From the NCBI GenBank assembly GCA_947579665.1, contig OX388350.1:35683393-35747392 (forward strand): a stretch of DNA of 64,000 bases, in the 5' to 3' direction. Positions 53,101 to 61,699 of the stretch are shown in pieces. The stretch comes from Sympetrum striolatum. Lineage: Eukaryota; Arthropoda; Insecta; Odonata; Libellulidae. The position numbers and the translations under genes were made by a program. Position 1 is the stretch's first letter; every line of letters starts with the position of its first letter. The notes under the pieces are model-generated. The model made no database searches. It was given only the letters and a program-made list of their open reading frames with translations, and was not told the origin of the DNA.

Positions 53101-56100
53101 ATTTATAAATTCTTATGAAATTATAAATTTACACCAGTTTACCATAATAGAATTCAATTCACTCCTGAATTCACTGAAGACTTCTCGTGCTGAAGAAAGA
53201 TTATTAACCTGACAATTACAAACATTTGCTGCTAAACAAAGTTACTACCAAACCTAACTTCTATTGTACTAAATTTAGAAGGTGAAAAAGTGTGATTTAC
53301 CATTAAATATATCAAAACAATAGGAACAAAGTATAAGGGAATACTAAAAGAGATGGTGTGACCTAGACTTGGTGATATTCCATAACAATCAGTAGCAGAA
53401 GCAAGTGGAATTTATAAGTCAGGAAATTGAACAAAATACTACTACTACTCAAAATCTTCTAAAGGCTTTCTAACAAAGTATTCTCATTCAATTTGGAAAC
53501 CTAAAAGGCAAAACCTAAGACAACATACTAATCAGTCTAGCACAAAAAATAAAAGTCAAAAGATCAAGGGGTTTCCGAGAGCAGAAGCTAAATTTTAACT
53601 CGGAAAATTCTACATGCATTCATGATTAGAAAAGGATTTGATTAACTTACACCTCCCATTTACCCTCTGCATAGGCTAATGATGCGATTTTCAAATTATG
53701 TTAAACATCAATACTTGAAAAAAAAAATCATGATAACTTGCTCTACCTAGCAAGGTCTCAAACCTAGGGTAGTAACACAAGTAAGAAATGCTAACCATTA
53801 CTTCATGACAGCTGACAAGCTAAAATAAAAATAAAATAGAACCTAAAAACATCCAAACAATATTATAACACATACCTTTACTAAAGAGTAAATAATCTGT
53901 AGCTGAATTTAATTTGCTTTGATTTTGAAAAATGTTTCACTGCACATTGGAATGTTTAACACTGTATTTAAAGAAAAATTATGACAAAATAATATCAGTT
54001 CCAGCTTTATAGCATCTTTTAAGCAATTGAAACTTTTCGAAAACGCTTTTATAGACGACTATTGCTAACACACCAACCTTACTCAGTAGAGTATGTTTAT
54101 GCATGCAGCAAGCCAGCTACCCTGGTTACACAAAAATGGAATATATCTTAACAATAAACAGATAGAAAGAAGCAGTTTTACCCTTCTACCCAATTTTCAT
54201 TAAATGCAAATGTGTATTAGATATGCAATTGAGTAGAGAAATGAGTATTTGAATTCAGGTACTAGTGTCCATTTCCTCATTTCAATCAGGAATAAATAAT
54301 TTTAAAAACTCCTCAGAACCAAAATTAACAGTTCCAGCCAACACTAATTGCTTTCTGCCAAAGATAATTGAAAAAATTATTTTTAAACTAGTACATTTTC
54401 TGTTGATAGGTGAGCTAAGGCTATATCTTGTAAATTCTCAATGGAAAGAATTCATTATTTAAAAAACGCATCAGGAATGTCACTTACTCAATTTTCATTA
54501 CGATAAAGGATTCTTCGATAAAACCAAAGTGAGAAAATCGCCATAAAAGAGCTCAAATATCACCTACATGAAATAAAATACCACCATCCAATTTCAGATT
54601 AAATCTCTGAAATTTCATACAATTCTGAGCACTATTACTTCATCACACCTACTGGACTTGAAAGGTCTTTTTGCCTTCAAACGAACATAAATTATCACAA
54701 TATGACAACATACCGAGACAGTATCTTAGAGAGCACCTATAATCTGCAGTACAAATGGATGGCATGATGTTGATGATATAGAGAAAGCAATGAATTCTGC
54801 TTACCATCGATAATTTCATCCCCATTGGCTTGTGGTGGTTGCCTCTGTGGGAGTGGTTCTTCTACTGGGATCGGGGTCACAGGTTCGACAGCCTTCTCCT
54901 CTTTCTTCCCTTCTTCCTTCGGAATTACCTCTGCCATCTTCTTCCTCTCGGAAGATCCTTCTTGGGAAATAGGCATAACTTTCTTGGTAACATTAGCATC
55001 AATTCCTTCCACAGCTGCACTGACAGCATGGGTCGGCTTATGAGTAGAAGTCTGTATAGGTTTTGAAGCTGGCACTGGGTGCTTCGCAGGGAACTCCCTG
55101 GTCACCTCCTTCGCTGCCGGAGCTTGGGGATGAGGTTTTGCACTCATTGCCGGAGGAGGCATGACTTCGACATGTTGGCTGACAGGTAAGGGACTAACAA
55201 TAGAAGCGGGCTGTTGCTTAACAAGAGGAACAACATTTGCTGCCACGGGGCTGGGCACTCTTACACCTCCGCCCCTAGCACTCACAACAGGTGTCTGCTG
55301 CCCTTCGAATTGGTTTAACGCCAGATTCTGCACAGCTGCTGAAGCTTCTGGCTCTTCCAAAACTGTCTCCAGCTTGGCTGCCGCCACAAAATCTACTACA
55401 GTCTTCTGATTTACAGTATCACATATACTGCTATCCACAGTAGGGTCTCTTTCTTTTTCCGAAGTCTGTTTCCACGGTTCTGAGGACACATTCATTCCTA
55501 ATTGGGAGAGGCCTACATTTTCACTAGGTATAGAATATAAATTTTCACTAGGTCCATTCATCGCACCGCTAATTTGAGGCAGGGTTTCTTCACCACTAGT
55601 CTCTGAGGGTTGAGGAGTTGAAACATCAGTTTCTGATGAGCTTGCAGCAGCTTTATTTATCTTTGAGGAAAATTCTGCTATCTTTTCTTCTTTCTACAAT
55701 ATGAAAAAAAAACAAGTGATTTTTGTTCGAGTAATTGGTATTTGTTGGCTTGGATTTAAGAAAAGATGCAACAGAAAATGTAAGGATAATGTAAGGATAA
55801 TCTCATACTCAGGTCTTTTTTCTTTCTTATGAAAACTAGAAATAATGAGATCAAAATAAAAGAGCTATTACAGTCCCAATATGTCCAAAATAACTGGAGA
55901 ATCTTAAATTAAACAGCATTTATAGTTTATGCAGGATGTTTATATGCATAAAAACGCAATTCATTTCATCAGCTTCCATGATCTATTAATTCCTCAAAAG
56001 TAAGATGTTTTATACAACTCGATTTGATTTTCTCTACACTTAAAACTTAACAGTACGTTAGAGCAATTTGTAGGATAAAAATACTACGAACAAAAATCCT

Positions 56101-59100
56101 AACAAAATAAAAATAATATACCAATGTCCCTCCCTGGTTGTATCAAATTACATATAAAAACTAACACATATACTTGCAATTAAAGAAACAATAAAATCCT
56201 ATTGCAATGAGATCATACTTGATTATGAATAATTTAACAATCATCAATATATTTGGCACCTTTGTCACTTACAATTTAAGTGAAAAATAGCCGTCCATAA
56301 TATACAGCAAAAAAATTAAGCTACGAATGAAACTTTAAGTATAACAATGAAACTTTCTAGATTAATATCCAATGAAATATTGCTGTACTAAGTTCACTAA
56401 AACTTATTGATCTGTTAAATAAAATTGATTAGAAAACAAATTAAAATGAACCCATTCAGTTAATCATAAACCAATTACACTTTATAAGCTGTGTTAAAGC
56501 TTCCCATATATTATATTTCAGAATTAAATTTGAAGGAATGCAAAGCTGATACAAACTAAATGAAATTTAACAGTAAAATTTTAAAATAATGATCCAAAAA
56601 AGCCAATCCAGTCAGTGCATTCACAAAGAATGCCTGCACAGCTAAAGTCGATGAATTAATTAAAAGTATGTTGGAGGTTAGCACAGCTAAATCTAGAGCA
56701 CTGAATTCAAGAAAATTTTCTTACAAGTAGTGCACATTAACTAGGAATCATCCATTACAAATAAAATAAGCCAACATTGATAAACTCACCTCCGTTCTAG
56801 CAGGAGAATCAGAAGCACCACTATTTTCTTCACTCTTCAACATCTCGTTAATTACATTTTTTCCAGTAACAGGATCTACTATCTGTAAGAATGATCAAAT
56901 TGCATTAAGATACTGGAAAATATATAGAATTTACAAAATTTGCATGAGTAGAATAAGCCATGGAAAAATTGGATTTACATGGTGAGAGGCAGCAATAATG
57001 GTAAACCAGCAAAATTGCCATTCCATGAAATTCCTCACTTAGTACTCCTTGGGTATTACTGTATTTACTCGAAAATAACACACACCCTTATGGGTAATTC
57101 TTTAGCGCAAAAATCAGGGTGTACATATATCTATATAAATTGTCAAACATTCCATCTATGTGCTATCAATGTTTTCACTATAAGAGCCCTCGAAGACTAC
57201 AGACTAAACTGTAGGCCGTTTGTTTTTAATTGAAAGCAGTAGCACATCAAACCTTTTAAATTACTGATTTTGTACTGTTTGATGGACGCATATAAGTGGG
57301 ACTATCAGAATTTCATACACATTGAATACACGTATAAATTTATATAGCAGCATATATGTATATCGTGAACATATATATGGAACTGCAGATGATGTTGCTG
57401 CATGTGTGAAGGTGTACTTTAGATTTTCAGGCAAATGATTTTTCAATTTTCCGATGCAAAAATTTGGGAGGCGCATTACATTCGATGGCACATTATTTAT
57501 GAGTAAATACGATATGTAGAAATACAACTTTGAAAATATATATTACTGAAAAAATTTTGGGCAAAATCGCAACCTAACATATTCAAGGACAATCATGAGT
57601 AAATATTAAAATAAACTAAATGTACCAAAATTTAAACAATAGGAATGCATTAGTATTGAGGGTTTTCAGAAGCCTGCTACCAGGTATCATATGCCTGATA
57701 CAAAGCCATGAAACTTTTAAAACTCTAATGACAGAGAATAAGTCAAACTTACTTCATTTTATTTCTTTGAAATAAGTAAATGCTATGCCTTCAATAAGGA
57801 AAATTCATTTTTATTTTATTGCTTATTTAGTTTGCTTTTAAACCCGCATCACCTTTAGTTTAAACAATTATCCTTGTTTATACTTTGATCCATCCTTACT
57901 TGAGCAAAACCTGTATGGCATATTACAACAGATAAAATGACCTTCAGATAGGAGACTGTATAAATTTTCATCTAAGATTTCTCATTTTAGCATAAATCTT
58001 TACAAAAATATAGCAAAACTAATAATATTCCTTATTATCTTGACTAATATATATTCTTTATGTTTACTAATATACCCTAACTATAAACCTAACCTTAAAA
58101 TAAGCTGGATTTAGTTAATATCAGAGTTCATCTAGATAGTAATACCGTATAGCGTGGAATAATGCCCCTACTTGTAATCTTTTAATTGAACAAATTTATT
58201 TTCTTGCATATGGCAGCACTGCCTTGAGATTGCTGCAAACAATTGCCTGATTATATTTGTATCCGTCCTACAAGATGACCCTGGATTTTTTAAGCCTTTT
58301 TTAATGATTCAACTATCCTCTTATCGGCGGAAATACAGTACAATAATTAAAAATCAATTTTTAAAACCCAGCATCCTCTGGTATCCATATTCTATTAAAT
58401 GACTGAAATAACTAAGTTTGTACAGATGTATAGATCCAATTTTTCCAAGACTTGATCCCCACTCAAATTAAAATAACATTCAACTTACTGGAAGAGCATA
58501 CAATCTAGGTTTGGACTTGTTTTGTACAGTTGGCTGACCAACATTTCCACCCATGTTTACCATACCGCTCATCGGCACTGGTTGATAAACACCAACTGGA
58601 TGCCCTGAAGGACCACCGCCCCCACCTAACGATATACCACCAGCAGGACTTCCTCCTGCACCCATTACTGTCTGCTGTTGCATTGGTACTGGTGACTGCT
58701 GCTGGATAGACTGTTGCTGAGGTGGTGTTCCCCCGTGACCACCACCCCCCCCTGTACTGGCACCAGCTCCGGTAGGACGCAAAGGCCCCATCATGTCTGA
58801 GAAGGAAAGTTTAAGCAAATGCAATGCACAGCGATTTACATTGTTCAAAAGACGCAATACCTATTTGTTACGCAGAGCTGAAAAATGAGTTTAGAGAATT
58901 TGGTCCACAGCAAGTGGCTCTCAAAAGAAGTAAAAATCAAGACCTGTTTAAGAGGCCAATGAACACATGCAGGTAATAGAAGAAGGTATGAACAATTTTA
59001 AACATGAAAAAAATGTGCCTTGAAGGGAATGAAAAATTTTATAATAACTCCACAGGAAAATGTTTACTAAACCACACGATATTATAAACAACCATGGTTA

Positions 59101-60777
59101 ATTAGCAATGCTACATTATCAGGTATATCATCTGATGATGTAGGGACGCTACGAAAACATGGTTGATCTTTATAATACCGTGTGGTTTAGTAAATGCCTT
59201 CCTATGCAGTTTTTGTACATTAATAATTACCACAAAGTTATGCCCGATTCTGAATCATTTTTTTCGAAAAAATGTGTTTGTAAGATTGGGTGTTTAATTG
59301 CCGCCTATTATTGCAAAAGAATTTTTTCGCATTTCACATTTTCTTATGGAGAGCATTGTAAGATTGCTTTTGCTTTCCCTCAAAAAGGGGGGACATCTTG
59401 CGGTAGATAGCAGAAGCCATGAGAAAGCAAGCTAAAAGGGTTTTAAGTGATCTTCCCTCTTTTTACCACCAGGCAGCTCTGCAAGCAGATAATGTGCAAG
59501 GACATTTACAGAAAATAGAATGACTTCTATTTTTTCATTCACCAATTCACTCATTTCTACACGTTGGGGTGTGTGCACGGTACAATTTTCTGGTTCATTA
59601 TTTCTCTGTACCTGTACATGTTCATTGACCATGTAAACAGACCTTTACTGTAAAAATTGCTATATTAGGTGAAGGTTTTCTAAAAGGACTTCAAGTGAGT
59701 AACAATTGTAAATCCAATAAGCAGATAATTCAAAAAAGCGACTAATTCAGAATAATCTATTAATCAGAAGCTTTTATCAACCTTCCAACTGCTGTAAGAT
59801 TCTTTAGACTTCATTATTTTATGTTATTTTACTTTTTATGTTGGAATTTAGAAATATATGAGTGAGATATTCAAGAATATTTTACTTTAAAATCAAATTT
59901 GAACACAACTTCTTGTATCCAGAAACTGCACTTAGCAAAAAGGAATAATTTTGCTTTAACTCAACCATATGGAGCATTTAAAATAGTAATAGTGTTCAGT
60001 GGTTAGCAAGATAAAATCTGTCTGCTTATGTAATGAAATGCTCACAGTATTTTAACATAGAGAAATATTTAAAATGTGAAAAATCAGGGTAGCATTCCTC
60101 TTAGAAAATCACACACACTTAATGTAGCAATGTATTAACTCAACTCAGAAGAAAATTTGCATTGCTTAATGTAATGACAATTTGATCGAGCATAATCAAC
60201 CATTGCTGCAAGCAACAATAATTTTAAGTACAGTAAAAATTGGTAGGATATTGAAAGGAGGTTAACAACATAACCATATAAAAACTGCCAACTTACAATG
60301 ACTCTGAGACTGATTTGTGACATAGGGGTAGACAGACTGAAACACCATTGGAGTCTGAGCGGACGTTGAAAAAGTGTATCCTGGAGCCTGTCTATGAGAC
60401 ACCTGCAAGAGAAGTTTGCATTGAAATAGAATCTACAGGGTAATTTAAAAGCTAAACCACAATTCAACAACTTGATCAGATCATTAAAATGCCAGTAGTT
60501 AATCATAATGATCTTGCAAATCCAGTCATGTTTTCAATTTAAGATATCGCTAGGAATTAAAAATTGTAAAATCTAATGATTTTGGTTTGTCTTCAGATGT
60601 TAAAAAGCAAGATATAAAAACCAAAATGTTGCAAATTGTGATTAATCAGATGATTACACAAATCTTTTAAATACAAATTCGAAATATAGATAAAAAGGTA
60701 CAGCAAGGAACTGAGTAGAATCTTACCCACTGAGGCTGCATAAAGTGCATCTGTGGTACTGGAAATGGTGAAGGGAT
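28939..60777 (-). CDS. eIF4G: Eukaryotic translation initiation factor 4 gamma (eIF4G), 27 coding exons in window, 5' end missing
   Basis: eIF4G is the cytoplasmic scaffold of the cap-binding complex eIF4F. It holds eIF4E, eIF4A and eIF3 and usually poly(A)-binding protein, and so brings the small ribosomal subunit to capped mRNA. Seen: spliced exons on the minus strand give an unbroken frame of 1722 codons to a TAA at 28939-28941. Key pieces are [10 protein letters not shown] (eIF4E-binding YxxxxLphi), [16 protein letters not shown] (start of MIF4G), [11 protein letters not shown] and [12 protein letters not shown] (MIF4G helices), [12 protein letters not shown] (start of MA3), and [20 protein letters not shown] with [13 protein letters not shown] (W2 domain, acidic DDDDDDEA tail). 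Every exon boundary has GT/AG sites, and phases agree throughout. The first recognised exon opens in phase 0 with no convincing start codon, so upstream exon(s) are missing, probably past 64000. Human eIF4G1 has the same domain order. Exon ends were read by eye and could shift by a few bases. Confidence 0.96.
29200..29331 (-). CDS. eIF4G: eIF4G exon: W2 domain, acidic/aromatic helices
   Basis: 132 nt, phase 1 to 1. [20 protein letters not shown] then [19 protein letters not shown]. It matches [23 protein letters not shown] of eIF4G W2, the part known from vertebrates to dock Mnk kinases. Confidence 0.96.
29770..30235 (+). mobile_element. CR1/jockey-like LINE 3' fragment in an eIF4G intron
   Basis: Tracts equivalent to 25430-25910: gtaggagcaaagaaaacttt, aagataaatttactaaataa, gtaactgatataatgcaacc and ggaaaatagagtcaaggtgc. 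Heavily diverged and deleted. It lies between the two W2-domain exons, in the sense opposite to eIF4G. Confidence 0.8.
30271..30352 (-). CDS. eIF4G: eIF4G exon: W2 domain
   Basis: 82 nt, phase 0 to 1. [20 protein letters not shown] then SLINAMD, equivalent to PPFIRALMTAV in the family. Confidence 0.93.
30495..30629 (-). CDS. eIF4G: eIF4G exon: start of W2 domain
   Basis: 135 nt, 45 codons, phase 0. It opens GLDYIVDSG and ends [19 protein letters not shown]. It lies just left of the nested MITE cluster in the preceding 1.9-kb intron. Confidence 0.9.
30780..31216 (+). mobile_element. LINE 3' fragment nested in MITE copy B
   Basis: It ends cccctgccacacaccactgg, like the LINE at 25858-25910 (cccctgccacacgccgatgg). 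The corresponding position in MITE copy A lacks this block. A 106-residue ORF at 30766-31086 shows no clear motif. Confidence 0.55.
31312..32076. mobile_element. piggyBac-type foldback MITE nested in MITE copy B
   Basis: The ends CCCGTGGAAGGCACAC are perfect inverted repeats directly flanked by TTAA on both sides (31308-31311 and 32077-32080). Each arm is about 300 bp and nearly identical to the other (for example aacaatcttcctaaccgctg on the left, inverted at about 31795-31815), with about 140 bp between. No ORF. TTAA duplication plus CCC termini is the piggyBac signature. MITE copy A keeps the empty site at 57226-57229. Confidence 0.88.
32549..32641 (-). CDS. eIF4G: eIF4G exon: MA3-W2 linker
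   Basis: 93 nt, 31 codons, phase 0. [20 protein letters not shown] then [11 protein letters not shown]. The W-x-x-SGL-x-W pattern is usual between MA3 and W2 in animal eIF4G. Confidence 0.93.
32750..32871 (-). CDS. eIF4G: eIF4G exon: end of MA3 domain
   Basis: 122 nt, phase 1 to 0. [20 protein letters not shown] then [17 protein letters not shown]. It completes the MA3 fold. Confidence 0.94.
33043..33122 (-). CDS. eIF4G: eIF4G exon: MA3 domain
   Basis: 80 nt, phase 2 to 1. [20 protein letters not shown] then YVAEIL, matching MA3 (family: D-x-P-x-I-W-x-Y-L/I-A-E). Confidence 0.95.
33488..33660 (-). CDS. eIF4G: eIF4G exon: MA3 domain core
   Basis: 173 nt, phase 0 to 2. [20 protein letters not shown] then [20 protein letters not shown] and [19 protein letters not shown]. 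These are conserved MA3 helices that give a second eIF4A contact in animal eIF4G. Donor gtaag. Confidence 0.95.
34385..35212 (-). repeat. Interspersed repeat with CTTTCTC-type end, copy 2 (eIF4G intron)
   Basis: The right end is actttctctatacttcgtat with tatggagaaagta, inverted relative to copy 1 at 4470. It contains two direct blocks (agagcgcccacaa near 34418 and 34733, and again near 35049), each with acttccggtttatc and tactccaaaaactaatcaac. It lies in the intron between exons 35577-35776 and 33488-33660. Confidence 0.75.
35577..35776 (-). CDS. eIF4G: eIF4G exon: linker and start of MA3 domain
   Basis: 200 nt, phase 1 to 0. It ends [20 protein letters not shown] then YLSTNNEK. The MA3 family start (S-x-EE-x-EKK-x-x-x-I-x-D-E-Y/F-L) is recognisable. 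Donor gttggt. Confidence 0.92.
35909..36045 (-). CDS. eIF4G: eIF4G exon: Ser-rich linker
   Basis: 137 nt, phase 2 to 1. It contains [18 protein letters not shown] and ends [16 protein letters not shown]. Low-complexity linker; donor gtaat. Confidence 0.87.
36150..36245. repeat. tRNA-like fragment (SINE or tRNA pseudogene), weak
   Basis: On the minus strand, tggttagaacatctgcctgg followed by aaagtggg looks like the D-to-anticodon part of a tRNA. On the plus strand, agaaagtgggagacttgggt with tgagtacc looks like anticodon-to-T-arm. The two halves are inverted, so this is not a functional tRNA. Located in an eIF4G intron. Confidence 0.35.
36373..36527 (-). CDS. eIF4G: eIF4G exon: Gly-rich linker
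   Basis: 155 nt, phase 0 to 2. [20 protein letters not shown], then a Gly-rich run and [18 protein letters not shown]. Linker between the MIF4G and MA3 domains. Confidence 0.88.
36838..36908 (-). CDS. eIF4G: eIF4G exon: linker after MIF4G
   Basis: 71 nt, phase 1 to 0. It contains [20 protein letters not shown] and ends LKV. The WNTV string is common just after MIF4G in animal eIF4G. Confidence 0.88.
37539..37809 (-). CDS. eIF4G: eIF4G exon: end of MIF4G domain
   Basis: 271 nt, phase 0 to 1. [20 protein letters not shown] then [20 protein letters not shown], the last MIF4G helices (SSRIRFMLQDVLDLR in vertebrates). It continues into a charged and Gly-rich linker ending RRDDKSS. Confidence 0.97.
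37886..38051 (-). CDS. eIF4G: eIF4G exon: MIF4G domain, FIGELYKL segment
   Basis: 166 nt, phase 2 to 0. [20 protein letters not shown] followed by [20 protein letters not shown], closely matching conserved MIF4G helices (FIGELFKLKML, ...LECLCRLLTT). Donor gtatg. Confidence 0.97.
38118..38515. mobile_element. piggyBac-type MITE related to the element at 5.3 kb (eIF4G intron)
   Basis: TTAA at 38118-38121 and 38512-38515. The inward ends carry ggtggtcatttgac (left) and, inverted, cattaaaaggacgggag with gtggtaatttgaccac (right). The right end matches the piggyBac terminus at 5316-5368 in order and spacing. About 390 bp, no ORF: a non-autonomous derivative of that family. Confidence 0.75.
38595..38674 (-). 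CDS. eIF4G: eIF4G exon: MIF4G domain, short exon
   Basis: 80 nt, phase 0 to 2, encoding [20 protein letters not shown] then KSVGVIR. This corresponds to the charged helix and RRRSLGNIKFIGELF stretch of the family; the Arg codon is completed by the next exon. Confidence 0.94.
38951..39166 (-). CDS. eIF4G: eIF4G exon: MIF4G domain, second part
   Basis: 216 nt, 72 codons, phase 0. It contains [20 protein letters not shown] and [20 protein letters not shown], typical MIF4G helices ([13 protein letters not shown] and LLLNRCQKEFEK in the family). Confidence 0.97.
39392..39529 (-). CDS. eIF4G: eIF4G exon: start of MIF4G domain
   Basis: 138 nt, 46 codons, phase 0. [20 protein letters not shown] followed by [20 protein letters not shown]. 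It matches the first HEAT helices of MIF4G ([17 protein letters not shown] in vertebrates), which bind eIF4A. Confidence 0.97.
39794..39967 (-). CDS. eIF4G: eIF4G exon before MIF4G
   Basis: 174 nt, 58 codons, phase 0. It includes [20 protein letters not shown] followed by [12 protein letters not shown]. The [12 protein letters not shown] string is strongly conserved in animal eIF4G just before the MIF4G domain. Confidence 0.95.
40330..40425 (-). CDS. eIF4G: eIF4G exon between eIF4E site and MIF4G
   Basis: 96 nt, 32 codons in phase 0, starting [20 protein letters not shown] and ending [13 protein letters not shown]. Donor gtatg, acceptor tgtag. The next exon begins SMAPK, so the SMAP string occurs on both sides of the junction. 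Confidence 0.92.
40608..40750 (-). CDS. eIF4G: eIF4G exon carrying the eIF4E-binding motif
   Basis: 143 nt, phase 1 to 0. It encodes [20 protein letters not shown] then [27 protein letters not shown] fits the YxxxxLphi eIF4E-binding consensus; human eIF4G1 has YDREFLL. This is the strongest single identifier of the gene. Confidence 0.97.
41216..41645 (-). CDS. eIF4G: eIF4G exon: charged linker before the eIF4E site
   Basis: 430 nt, phase 0 to 1, rich in Glu, Lys, Val and Ser. It ends [14 protein letters not shown]; the split codon completes the YKEDQWSP motif with the next exon, equivalent to YKSDQWKP in human eIF4G1. The acceptor lies at atgaag, so the ATG six bases upstream is intronic. 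Donor gtttgt is less canonical but keeps the phase. Confidence 0.92.
41797..41840. repeat. hAT-like terminus remnant (eIF4G intron)
   Basis: gtggtttcccaaacttattt then ctactgtggacccc resembles hAT MITE ends of the CAGTGGTTCCCAAACTTT type. No partner end found. Confidence 0.35.
41985..42200 (+). mobile_element. Non-LTR retrotransposon C-terminal ORF fragment (eIF4G intron)
   Basis: An open frame reads [40 protein letters not shown] and ends [15 protein letters not shown] before a stop. The R-R-T, SFGRE, and N-x-I-x-R-x-x-x-LANE pattern is the usual end of LINE reverse transcriptase ORFs. Antisense to eIF4G. Confidence 0.6.
42201..43184. other. eIF4G intron, no feature seen
   Basis: AT-rich intron between exons ending at 43185 and starting at 41645. 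Beyond the LINE piece and hAT-like end listed separately, nothing was recognised. Confidence 0.3.
43185..43633 (-). CDS. eIF4G: eIF4G exon: shared junction exon with KNRELNRKG motif
   Basis: 449 nt, phase 1 to 0. It starts [20 protein letters not shown] and continues to [14 protein letters not shown], aligning with human eIF4G1 [20 protein letters not shown]. The rest is Ser/Pro/Thr-rich. Both the long upstream exon chain and the alternative first exon splice to it. Donor gtaag, acceptor cttaag. Confidence 0.94.
45169..45235 (-). CDS. eIF4G: eIF4G alternative first coding exon (short isoform)
   Basis: Seen: ATG at 45235-45233 with A at -3 and G at +4, then [20 protein letters not shown], ending in phase 1 at a gtaag donor. 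The upstream exon ending at 54805 has the same phase, so either can join the exon at 43633 and form a Gly codon. The short product would be 1262 residues and keep the eIF4E-binding, MIF4G, MA3 and W2 parts while losing the long N-terminal arm. The basic Gly-rich start leads into the conserved [13 protein letters not shown] stretch. Inferred from sequence only; 5' end data would decide. Confidence 0.82.
45236..45500 (-). promoter_or_regulatory. Predicted 5' leader and core promoter of the short eIF4G isoform
   Basis: The sequence just upstream of the alternative ATG has no splice acceptor that would suit an internal coding exon and is richer in CpG than the rest of the gene. It holds a minimal upstream ORF (ATG TTC TAA) about 45 nt before the ATG. 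A GC-rich block lies at about 45490-45540. No clear TATA box was identified and the exact start site is not fixed. Confidence 0.55.
49601..54804. other. CpG-poor eIF4G intron, long-isoform specific
   Basis: It lies between the upstream exon at 54805 and the CpG-rich domain. Very AT-rich, no gene. A short direct repeat (ttccagnaatgcnaagtatc) lies at 51772-51850. The tRNA-like piece at 53740-53830 is listed separately. Confidence 0.35.
53740..53830 (-). repeat. tRNA-like SINE fragment, weak
   Basis: The minus strand gives gtcatgaagtaatggttagc (A-box-like), then cttacttgtg and taggtttgagacctt (B-box-like GGTTTGAGACC) at a plausible distance. Cloverleaf pairing is poor, so it is probably a SINE head or decayed tRNA pseudogene. 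Confidence 0.4.
54805..55693 (-). CDS. eIF4G: eIF4G exon: large disordered N-terminal exon
   Basis: 889 nt, phase 0 to 1, the largest coding exon. The protein is rich in Ser, Pro, Ala, Glu and Val, with no globular domain visible. It ends NGDEIIDG, the last Gly codon being split across the junction to 43633. The donor is gtaagc. It is open throughout while other frames are shorter, and its composition suits the linker between the PABP-binding and eIF4E-binding parts. Confidence 0.93.
56790..56882 (-). CDS. eIF4G: eIF4G exon: [10 protein letters not shown] motif
   Basis: 93 nt, exactly 31 codons. It encodes [19 protein letters not shown] followed by a Ser-rich stretch. The I-x-DP-x-x-GK pattern recalls the short conserved motif (RIRDPNQGG in human eIF4G1) near the PABP-binding region. 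Donor gtgag, acceptor ttacag. Confidence 0.85.
57057..57514. mobile_element. MITE copy A (eIF4G intron), keeps an empty target site
   Basis: Ends TACTGTATTTACTCGAAAAT and, inverted, TATCGTATTTACTCATAAAT; 458 bp. It is colinear with the outer parts of copy B at 30708-32382 but lacks both nested insertions. The site where copy B holds the foldback reads tttttaattgaaag here with one TTAA (57226-57229). Confidence 0.78.
58144..58342. repeat. Possible short MITE with imperfect ends
   Basis: taccgtatagcgtggaataa on the left; read inverted, tactgtatttccgccgataa on the right. About 200 bp. The ends resemble those of the MITE at 57057 in their first bases. Weak case. Confidence 0.35.
58489..58796 (-). 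CDS. eIF4G: eIF4G exon: Gly/Gln/Pro-rich segment
   Basis: 308 nt, phase 1 to 0. The protein starts [13 protein letters not shown], runs through Gly-rich and poly-Gln stretches, and ends [10 protein letters not shown]. It is low-complexity, as expected for the N-terminal arm of eIF4G. An ATG near its 5' edge could act as a start, but the upstream exons join in phase, so I treat it as internal. Confidence 0.87.
59060..59195. repeat. Short foldback MITE
   Basis: tttactaaaccacacgatat and tataaacaaccatgg on the left pair with ccatgttttcg-flanked aacatggttgatctttataa and taccgtgtggtttagtaaa on the right. The whole 136-bp unit can fold into a hairpin with arms of about 35-40 bp. No ORF. Upstream flank of the exon at 58489-58796. 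Confidence 0.7.
60297..60402 (-). CDS. eIF4G: eIF4G exon: N-terminal segment
   Basis: 106 nt, phase 0 to 1, starting [16 protein letters not shown] and ending [14 protein letters not shown]. The acceptor is ttgcag and the donor gtaagt. The Tyr/Gln/Ser-rich content resembles the N-terminal region before the PABP-binding part of eIF4G. Confidence 0.8.
60727..60777 (-). CDS. eIF4G: eIF4G exon: N-terminal Pro/Gln-rich segment (first recognised)
   Basis: 51 nt, phase 0 to 0, encoding [17 protein letters not shown]. It is flanked by a cag acceptor and a gtaag donor. The composition matches the low-complexity N-terminus of long eIF4G isoforms. The preceding exon was not found. Confidence 0.75.
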
Positions 60778-61699
60778 CTGAATAAAGAAGAAAAACAATG
60801 TGCAGGTTAAATTTTAGAACATTATAGAATCTCAAATTATAAGATAACCACTAAATATTACAGTATTACTTTATTTCCTCAACACAAGATGCAAATGTCT
60901 ATGATCAGCCTGAGTATAGAATTATCTCAAAAAGAATGAACAACCAGCCATTGACAAATACCAAGGGTAAATTTCCAGTAATGGCATCATACCTGTGAGA
61001 GAACACACATTGCAAATGACAGTCATTATAAGACCTATCCCTATGGATAAAGAACGCGTTCAAAATGAAAAAGCTATTTTCCTACTCTTCCTGTGACTAT
61101 ATCTTGAAAACATTGTGAAGAACATACAATTATAATTCACTTTTTCCTGTGTCTTCTGGTGCATGTTGGAAAAATTTATCTTTCATTTACTTCCTAGTCT
61201 TAAACTTACTCGTAGGTATGATAATATGAAAGCATCTGAACTGAGAATCACACTGAATGATTGCATTCATCTTGATCACTTTTAATAGAATGCCAAGAAA
61301 AAAATTGCAATTAGAAAAACGTGTAGGATGAATTGAAGTTGCAAGCATTACCACTGACATAATAATGACATCTGCAGTCAACAATCAAATCATGAGGATC
61401 AAGTTACTAAAACCCAAAGCATGAGCCTTCAATCCCATAAGTTTTCAATCATTCAAGACTAAACGTGTGATTACAATTACATATTTCATTTATGGGCTGA
61501 TTTTAATTCCTTAAGTAAGTTCCAAAGAAAGATTTTCAATTTGATTTGAAAACAATTACCAATTACAGAGAAGGTACAGAAGAATAGAGCAGAATGATTT
61601 CCATTTGTTACCACAGAATTTAGAATTTGATTTACCTCACTCACAAAAATATTTAGTTTGCTAAAATTTCCATTAGGAAATAAAAAAAACTTGATGCAA

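Noticed and set aside
60993..61010. Possible first eIF4G exon MCVLSQ joined to the exon at 60777
   Set aside because: An ATG and a gtatg donor in the right phase exist, but six codons with no conservation or recognisable leader are too little to support it.
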